This document shows, piece by piece, positions 56,856 through 64,000 of a stretch of DNA of 64,000 nt. Position 1 is the stretch's first letter; each line of letters opens with the position of its first letter. The stretch is from Diplolepis rosae (taxonomy: Eukaryota; Arthropoda; Insecta; Hymenoptera; Diplolepididae), in contig JAPYXD010000714.1 of the NCBI GenBank assembly GCA_030998225.1, positions 4,650,001 through 4,714,000 on the forward strand, read 5' to 3'. The translations under genes were made by a program, and so were the position numbers. The notes beneath the pieces were generated by a model. It saw only the letters and a program-made list of their open reading frames with translations. It searched no databases and was not told where the DNA came from.

Positions 56856-59340
56856 ATCGTTTACAGATCATTGGATGAAAACAAGAAAAAAATAAAAACT
56901 ATCTAAATTGAAAATAATCACTTTTTATTTTTTAATTGAAAATTGTTAATTAAAAGTTGCTAAATTATTATTATTATTATTCGAGTGAAATCTAAAATTT
57001 TAGTGTAAAAACGAGGTGGAATGACACACATACTCTTTATCATATATCTTATGGATTTTTAAGAGGAACAGAATACTATGTAGGAAATCACAAAATCTTC
57101 ATATCATACTTATTAAGAAGTTAACGTCAAATTCAGTTCAATATATTCCATCAATAAATAATTTGTAAAGAAGTACCGTTTTTCAATACGCTCTGGAAAA
57201 TTCTTTCCAATGAGCTAGCGTTGAGTGGGAGAGAAAACCTTTTATTTCAAGTTTTGAGGTTTCTGGAAAGTGGATAATTTTTCCACTTACACCATTAACG
57301 TAAAAACATTTTTTAGGGTAGAAAAAGCAAAAAACGAGTTTTCGGCAAATTCGGCAATCTCTACTTTTTGTATTTTTCATTGTGGTGCAATGACCCAAGG
57401 ACTCTTATTGTAGAACATATAGTCCTCTACAACTTTTGTTCGACACATTTTTCTGTACGACTAACGGCAACTGCATGAAAACAATTTGAAGATATATTTT
57501 TAATTGAAAAAAATGCCGAAGGGGAATAGTACTCAATTTTTGGTTTCAAGCTTCTTTTAAAATCACCTTATATTCCGGCAAAAAAACTAACTTCGCGATT
57601 GTTTTCCGAAAAATTCCACTTTTTCTTAATTTTTCTGTACTAAATCTTCAATAACCAGATTTTCAAAGTAAGAACAAGAAAAAAACATTTAATGTGTCGA
57701 GAGTAAACTAAAAAGCTTCAATATCCCCTGAAATGTGGAAAATCCTCGTAAGTGTATTGTTTTGACACTAATGAATTAGTATAATAAACTGAATTCACGT
57801 AAGGCATGGCGAATGTAGCCAATTTCACGCGTTTTTTTCCTCTCTAGTGAAGAAACTATTTCCCCAATAACAATATGGGGCAAAATTTTCCAAGTAGACC
57901 CGCCTAAAAATTTTTTGTCCTCAATCTTTTTGAAACCCCATTGAATTGTAGTCCTAGTAGACCCCTCTTAATCTGCCCAATGAGATAGCTCTAGTACGAC
58001 TAACAGACAAAGACTCAAATTTTCGACGTTTTTACACGCACTCCGTTATTTAATCAATCATAACTTCCGCTAAATTTGATCAATTAAATTTCTATGCGAG
58101 TGTTATTGAAACGTTTTTCATGGAATTTCCGATAAAACTAATGATTTTGTGATATAAAAAATATCTCATCTTCATTTTCTCATTTTGAACATATTTTTGA
58201 ATTTTTTTTCAAAATACAACTACTTAAATTTTTTAAAAAAATTTTCAAATAAAAAGCTTCATTCTTTCCCTTCAAAATCATTCAAGGTATAAAGTGGGGT
58301 AAAAATTACTATTGGACTTATAAGAGGATTCTTGCGTTCGGCTGCCGTGCCGTGAGCCACTGTACAATGTAAATAAGCAACTCATAGGTCTTATTGTGTA
58401 TTGTGCCCATTAATGTTAATATAATATAATTATCTTGAATTCCGGAGAGCTGTCGAAGTTTTCAGTTCCGGAGTCATGAGTTCTTTATTTGTTTTGAATC
58501 ACACCAAAAAGCACCCTGAATTAATTGAATTTGAAACTCACATTTAGGTTTAAATAATTGTTGAACAAATAAATGAAAAACAATTCCGAACTATAAATAT
58601 TTTTAAAAATGTGCCAACTTTTCTGAAATTTTTCTTGATATTCTAAAACTGAACTGAATTCTCATAAAATGTGTTTCAAAATATCAAACTGTAACAGGAT
58701 TCTTATAAAATTGATCATAAAATTATGAAATTGAGACAAAATTTTCAGTTACATGTAACTGGATACAAATCCAAAACGTAAAGTTATTCCTGTTACAAGT
58801 TTTAGAATTTCCAGATACAAGTATCAGAATATTCAACACTTTGTGAGTAAATGTTAAGAAATTGTTTCTTAAATTTTCTAAATAATAACTGAATTATCTG
58901 AAATTCTATCTTAATTTTACGAAACTGTAACTGAATAAAACTCCAGTCACGTGTTTCGGGAAATTACGGTAAAAATTTCTAACAGTGTGCCTATGTTTAT
59001 GCTCTTAGCCTTATAGTTTATTCAACAAAGCTAAAAGATTATGATAGAAATGTAAAAGTAAATTTACAAGAAACGAATAACTCAGAGCGCATCTGGCATT
59101 GTAGAGATCTTAAAATCCTATGTATAATACTTAGACAACAATCGGGCATTACGGAAAATGTATTTGATGAAATGAAACGTAGGAGGAAGCCACTGCATAG
59201 ATTGTTCGGAAATAAAGGAGTAGGTTACCATACAAATGAATAAGTCTTAATAGCTTGACAAATGAGTCTTATAGTATCTCTCCTCATATACGAAGTCTTT
59301 TCAAAAAATAAGGTGAATTTTCAAATTTCGCAGGCTATGT
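56856..59340. other. AT-rich stretch, no gene; MITE end at 58930-58988
   Basis: No coding frame is recognised. The segment 58930-58988 matches the right end of the small TIR element at 36170-36385 and stops at TTTCTAACAGTGTG. Confidence 0.5.
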
Positions 59341-59349
59341 ACATTTGAT

Positions 59350-59725
59350 TTTCGATTTTTTATTCCTACTGTGAGTCAAAAAAGTGTTTACAAGTGGTAC
59401 AAGCTCTTTACAGAAGGTTGAAAAGAGGTGAATGATGACGCTTGCCCTGGACGGCCCAGCAAGTCAACAACCAATGAAAACACTAAAGCAGTGAAGAAAA
59501 TTGTTATGGAGAATCGTCGAATCACCATTAGAGAAATTGCTGAGAATGTCGGCATATCAGTTGGCTTACGCAATGCAATTTTTTGGATATTTTGGGTCTG
59601 AAGCGTGTGGCAGTGAAGTTCGTTCCAAAATTGCTGAATTTTGACCTGCATTCTGTGAACACTGCCAAGAACTGCTTGGCACTCAAGTGGTTAAGCCAAC
59701 GTAAGTTAGGGGACCCAGAAAGTGA
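59350..59725 (+). pseudogene. Mariner transposase N-terminal fragment (59 kb)
   Basis: Frames read SVYKWYKLFTEG, NDDACPGRPSKSTTNENT, KKIVMENRRITIREIAENVG and, after a frame change, ILGLKRVAVKFVPKLLNFD. This is the DNA-binding half of a mariner transposase (GRPS, RRITIREIA, FVPKLL). The catalytic domain is absent. Confidence 0.8.
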
Positions 59726-59729
59726 AATA

Positions 59730-62160
59730 AGATACCACCCTCACCGACATGTGCGCCAATTCATCCACGAGGGTTGGCAGGGGATGGGTAGAGAGGAGGA
59801 GGAGAAGAGGAAGGAAATAGAAGTGGTGGAGAGGAGAAGAGAATGAAAGGAGAGCGAAGAAAAAGGTGGGAGGAAGCAACGAAAACGGTGGGCAGCGAAG
59901 AGAGGAAAGAAGGAAAATTAAGCAAGAGTTGAGACAGTTCAGGAAGGCGAGGCAACTGGAGTATCTTAAGGTTCAATGCAAGTTCCATCCCCGTACAAAG
60001 AGTATAGTCCCGTGGTGCGCCGTCAAGCTATGCTGTTTTGAAAAAATTTCATGGGCCCGCATGGTGAAAATTTTAGTGCGCGACTGGCTCAGAATCCGTA
60101 GTATGCGTGTGTCAATATAGTCACCAATGCTATGCAAGCGGCAGACATGTAGATCGTGCAACGTTGCAATTTAAACCTAAACATGGTTGAGCAACTGTGT
60201 TAAGCGTTTGAATAGCTTGATGTTAATGATTATTGTTAAAAGTTTAAATAATGTCTTTGTTGACTTAATAACATTTTTAATAAATAACATTCATGGTTTT
60301 ATACAACCAACTTGATTTCACGTACGCTTTCAAGCTGGTAGTGTGTGTGTGTGTGTGTGAATCTGGATTCAAAAACTTTCCATCACGTCATGTTTTTCAA
60401 AAAACAGGGGATGTCTATTCATTTCTTGAATATGCTGATAGAACCTTTCTCCTTGTTCTTCGCTTATGCTTCCGAGATGTACATTGGGAAAGTGATCCAA
60501 ATGATTGAAGAGGAAATGCACTTTCAAACTCATATTACAACCTAACCTGCGAAAAGCTTAAAGCATATTGTTTACCAATATTTTAAAATTTGGAGTCTTT
60601 GTATGTCCCAAAAAATCGTTAACGACATTTTTAAATCCGATCTAAGTTTTTTTTCTACTAAAATCATGGTTTTGTCAAATTCCTCATCCCTCATCAATTG
60701 CCTGATTTGTGGTCCGACAAAAATTCCCTCTTTCAGTTTTCCATCGCTTGAAAAGGGGCGGGAGGGGGGGGGGGATTAATTCGATGAAAAAAGGCACGTT
60801 TTTAAGAATTTTTTTTGGCGATACTGATAGTTTTAGTTAATTCAATAAATTTCCATATAATAATGCAACATTTGAACAATATTTGCCTAAATTTTCATTG
60901 CGAAATATTTAAGATTGAGCGAATGACAATAAATATTGGGAGGCGCCCCAAAAAAAGTTGTTTTGTGGTGTACATCATAACTCGCAACATAATCATTTGA
61001 AACAAAAAATTCAAAGTGTATTTGTTAAAGGAGATGTTTCTCGAGGTAACCCTGGGAGGAGTTTTTTTCGATTTTTTAGCTTTTCGTGGCACTTGGAAGC
61101 CAAAAAACTGCTTTTCGCTAAGAAAATCGGCTAATTTATTATTCTAAAATTAATAATTATTAAAATAAACAAAAAAGCTCGCAGGGATAACTGGTGAGTT
61201 ATGTAAAGAAGTACTGTGCAAAATTTCAAAACGATTGGTCCAGTAGATTTTGAGTTATGATGAACACGGACTTCAAAAATGACAAGTTTCAGAAAAACGC
61301 TTTAAAGTTTTGCTCTACTAATTCGCAACTCGTGAACTTGTATAGAAACCCGGCCTGAAGCAACGGTCGCTCAAATACTCATAACTTCGTCAATTTTGCT
61401 CCGATCGACATGAAACTTTTCCCGTCTTTGTTTAGAGATTTTACAAACCGCTTCATGACCCCTAATTTAAAATAGAGTGGAGTCAGAAATACTTTTGCTG
61501 GATCGATCAAAGACTTATGAATTACTTTTTTTCAACCAGGTTCTAAATTCTCTCTTGGTTTCCAATTCTTCTTTATACAATATTCATTTCTTGCCCTGCT
61601 ATTCCACTCGCATAAGAAACAAGGGTACTTACTGAAACTAGATTGCTGACCTAGAAGCAGTCCTATAACTTTTATTCACCACAAATCGACCATTGATGTT
61701 TATCATATCAAAATTTAAAAGTTACTGGGATGTAACGCGAGCGGATCTCTTTGTCATCTCATCTCCAGGATCGATCTCGGAGCTTGGGCTCTGCGGCTCA
61801 TTCAGACGACTCACATTAGGACTAGGAGGATCTCTTGCAAAGTATGCAGAAGGACAGAGGTGAACCGTTGTTTTTTGGTTTCAGGTTTGTTTCACTTAAT
61901 CTTTCTAGATCCGACATACCGATGCTTCAATAGATTCAAATAAAATTTATATCAAATTTGAAGGTTGGAATTAAAAGAAAAGAAAAGCGCAAGATAATAT
62001 TTTCGTGAATATTTTCTCTTTATGATAACGCGTTTCCCTTTTTGCAGATTTACTCGCACCCCTAACAAAAATTCGAAAATATATTTTGTCCTTCAAGCCG
62101 GGTTTCGTTAAGGATATCGATTTTGAACTTAAGAAAAATTAGGTTCTACTGAGTTTTGTA
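59730..62160. other. Stretch without recognised gene
   Basis: A GA-rich tract spans 59780-59930, a (GT)n microsatellite lies at 60341-60358 and a G-rich run at 60757-60774. Open frames here follow the biased composition and carry no domain. Confidence 0.5.
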
Positions 62161-62339
62161 AATACTTGTATATCAAGTGTACAAATAAGTATCTGCCATT
62201 TGACAAAATATGGCGTCACCAGTAAGTTTTAGTTGAAATTGACAGATGTAAAACGTCACTGTCGCAACATTGGACATCTGTCAACTACATAACTTTGTAA
62301 TATTAGTAACTTTCTACCAGTATTATATATTATTTTGTG

Positions 62340-62650
62340 TGCCAGAATGTCGAGTTTTGAGCAAAATAAACGTCATTTGCGGAAACTTTTGATTTATTTC
62401 TTCAATTTGAAGAAATCTGCAGCTGAGGTGCATCGATTGCTTGTAGAAATATATGACAAGGCAGCTTTAAGTGAGCGAAGTTGTCGTGTGTGGTTTCAAA
62501 AGTTTAAGAACAGTGAATTTGATATCGAAGGCAAAAAACGTAGCGGAAGGCCGCAAGTGTACGAAGACGTGGAATTGGAGGCATTCTTGGATGAAGATTT
62601 GTGCCAAACGTAAGAAGAACAATACGATGGACAATACTTCGAATAAAACA
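62340..62650 (+). pseudogene. Mariner transposase N-terminal fragment (62 kb)
   Basis: An 87-codon frame starts MSSFEQNKRHLRKLLIYFF, then LKKSAAEVHRLLVEIY, LSERSCRVWFQKFK, KKRSGRPQ and LEAFLDEDLCQT. This is the paired helix-turn-helix half of an irritans-type mariner transposase. The frame stops at a TAA just where the second domain should start, and the catalytic core is missing, which suggests an internally deleted copy. Confidence 0.85.
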
Positions 62651-62814
62651 TAAGGTTCTGTTCTTTCACAATAATTTTCTTCCTTTGGGCAACCCATCTT
62701 GAATTATCCATGGAGTTCAAATCGTGAATAAGAACGAGCTAAGTATATATTTGGATAAAAATATATAACACGAAAATGGAATAGCTAGCCAGGGACCTCA
62801 GCGTTATCTAACAG

Positions 62815-63483
62815 TGTTTGCTGAGGAATAACCCTGGCTTTGTAAAAGATTCGGTGAATGAGGCAACTGAGGTGTTGAGCGGTATGCTCAGCACCCATAA
62901 ATGCATCCTAGAAAGCGGGGTGGGAATCCAGAAGAAGCTGGAATCCCACCCCGCCTCAAAAAAGAGCCTGTCGAGGTTGCCCGGTGCTTCAGGTGCCAGG
63001 GATATGGCCATGTGTCGTCTGCTTGAAGTGTGGGGGCGCGTCGCACGTGGCCAAGGAGTGCAAGGCTCAACCTAAGTGCCTGACATGTGCCGATAGGGGT
63101 GAAAAAGATGTCACTCATGCTTCGGGGAGCGGTTCTTGCCCAATATTTAGGGTGGAGCTCCAGAGGTTGAAAGTGGAAAGGGGTGGAAAGTGAAGTTTCC
63201 ACAGCTCAACCTCGGGAAAGGGAAGGAAGCCCAGAACCTTCTGATGCAGACTGCCAAGGAGAGGGGGACCGATGTGTTGCTCATTAGTGAGCAACACAAA
63301 TGGTCTGAAAACTCTGCTTGGTACCAGGATGCATCACGGAGGGCTGGGATCCTTGTTTGTAGCCCCGATTTGAACATCGGGGATTTCCTGGAGATAGACG
63401 CGGGGTCATCCCCTAGAGAGGATCCTCCCGATCCTGACATAAAAGGAGAAAATCTTTCAAGGAGAGAAGTGTTGAGTTTCTGA
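62815..63483 (+). pseudogene. R1/jockey-type non-LTR retrotransposon, ORF1 end and ORF2 start
   Basis: ORF1 part: RCFRCQGYGHVSS (damaged first CCHC knuckle) and CLKCGGASHVAKECKAQPKC (intact CCHC), then CPIFRVELQRLK, in frames broken near 62990. Its stop overlaps the ORF2 start region at 63190, where GTG stands at the expected ATG. ORF2 part: KFPQLNLGKGKEAQNLL, DVLLISEQHKWSENSAWYQD and RRAGILVCSPDL, the start of the apurinic-type endonuclease domain. Homology ends near 63440, so RT and the rest are missing. Confidence 0.8.
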
Positions 63484-63639
63484 CGTATCAATTATTCTAA
63501 ATTTGTTCTTATAAATAATTATGTTTGCAACAAGAAAGCAATCGTATATTATTTTGTCTTTTTTATTCTTGAATGTTGTTATTTTCGCATATCTGAAATA
63601 CAGACATCCCCAAAATGGCCAATTTTTATTTATATTCAT

Positions 63640-64000
63640 TCTCACTGTGCAGCAGAACAGCCTTTAAGCTCACTTTCGATCAGTCGATGAACAATCTGAA
63701 TTGCTCTGGAGAATAATTTGGAAGATCATGAGCTTTCATTAAGTTTGGTACACCCGTACAGTACATCAGAGACGATTATTGTGTAAAAAATTGGAGGAAC
63801 TCTTGTTTACTAGATTTGTACCAAGAAAATGTTACATCTGAAGCCAACAAGTTATTTTCCCGCAGCCTCGATCTTAGAAGCTTTGCCGCTTTCTTAGGTA
63901 AGTTTACATCCCTAACAAGATCGTTCAATTCATGCTGAGTCAGAGTGACAACAAATGACGGTCGGGACAAGAACTGGAATGGAACAAATGGACGTCCGCT
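63640..64000 (-). pseudogene. Conserved arthropod ORF fragment, running off the right edge
   Basis: The minus frame reads FQFLSRPSFVVTLTQHELND, LVRDVNLPKKAAKLLRSRL and NNLLASDVTFSWYK. After a TAA it continues LMYCTGVPNLMKAH, FRLFID, then a TGA, SKVSLKAVLLH. The pattern (ELNDLVRDL.LPK..AELL, NLLAPG..FSWY, RLFIDSSK.SLKAVLLHN) is a widely repeated uncharacterised arthropod ORF. Two in-frame stops show it is dead. The 5' part lies beyond the window. Confidence 0.65.

Noticed and set aside
59583..60120. Plus-strand frames rich in Glu and Arg
   Set aside because: They arise from a GA-rich tract after the mariner fragment and have no domain.

Overview
This is eukaryotic, AT-rich, repeat-dense DNA from an arthropod, almost certainly an insect. 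Evidence: two exons of a kainate-type ionotropic glutamate receptor, several mariner remnants, a BEL/Pao element, Ty3/Gypsy elements including an errantivirus-like provirus with env, a Penelope-like element, and decayed copies of conserved arthropod ORFs. The order cannot be fixed from the sequence alone. There is no bacterial-style operon and no CRISPR.

Host backbone: two receptor exons lie on the minus strand at 49583-49720 and 6658-6856. Their reading phases join exactly, so most of the window (6857-49582) reads as one intron of about 42.7 kb. Inside it, on the same strand, is a THAP-domain first exon (36748-37179) with a stop codon and a lost zinc ligand, next to a GC-rich stretch (37200-37650) that looks like a promoter.

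Left part (1-13 kb): small hairpins; a palindromic repeat family carrying GCGCATGCGC motifs (1350-2390, another copy at 32.7 kb); a Ty3-type gag fragment; a decayed arthropod ORF split by a TIR element with a TA target duplication; a mariner remnant; a non-LTR RNase H fragment; and a 730-bp foldback element with a G16 run in its loop.

Centre (13-31 kb): a degenerate insect endogenous retrovirus on the plus strand, opposite to the receptor gene. Its LTRs are at 16023-17716 and 28115 to about 29940. It seems to sit in the loop of an older long-inverted-repeat element (arms 15021-15713 and 30485-31181). Unusual features: an array of eight covarying RNA hairpins in the 5' leader, two small leader ORFs before gag, a pair of structured leader repeats, a PPxY-bearing Gag without a visible zinc knuckle, a second cellular-type RNase H1 domain after the ordinary RT-RNase H with an AT-hook linker between them, an integrase reduced to its C-terminal part, and an almost full-length F-type env with in-frame stops.

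Right part (31-64 kb): a Penelope-like RT; a decayed Mutator-like transposase; a mariner with intact TIRs that carries a tRNA-headed inverted-dimer SINE flanked by a 15-bp duplication; a conserved-family pseudogene ending in a 42-bp minisatellite; a 928-codon Ty3/Gypsy pol whose integrase has Lys in place of Glu; a BEL/Pao element; a 1.2-kb TIR element full of TTACGTAA-like palindromes; more mariner pieces; an R1/jockey-type non-LTR fragment; and another conserved arthropod ORF running off the right edge.

Apart from the receptor exons, almost nothing here looks like a functional host gene. The interest is in the nested mobile elements and the RNA structure they carry.
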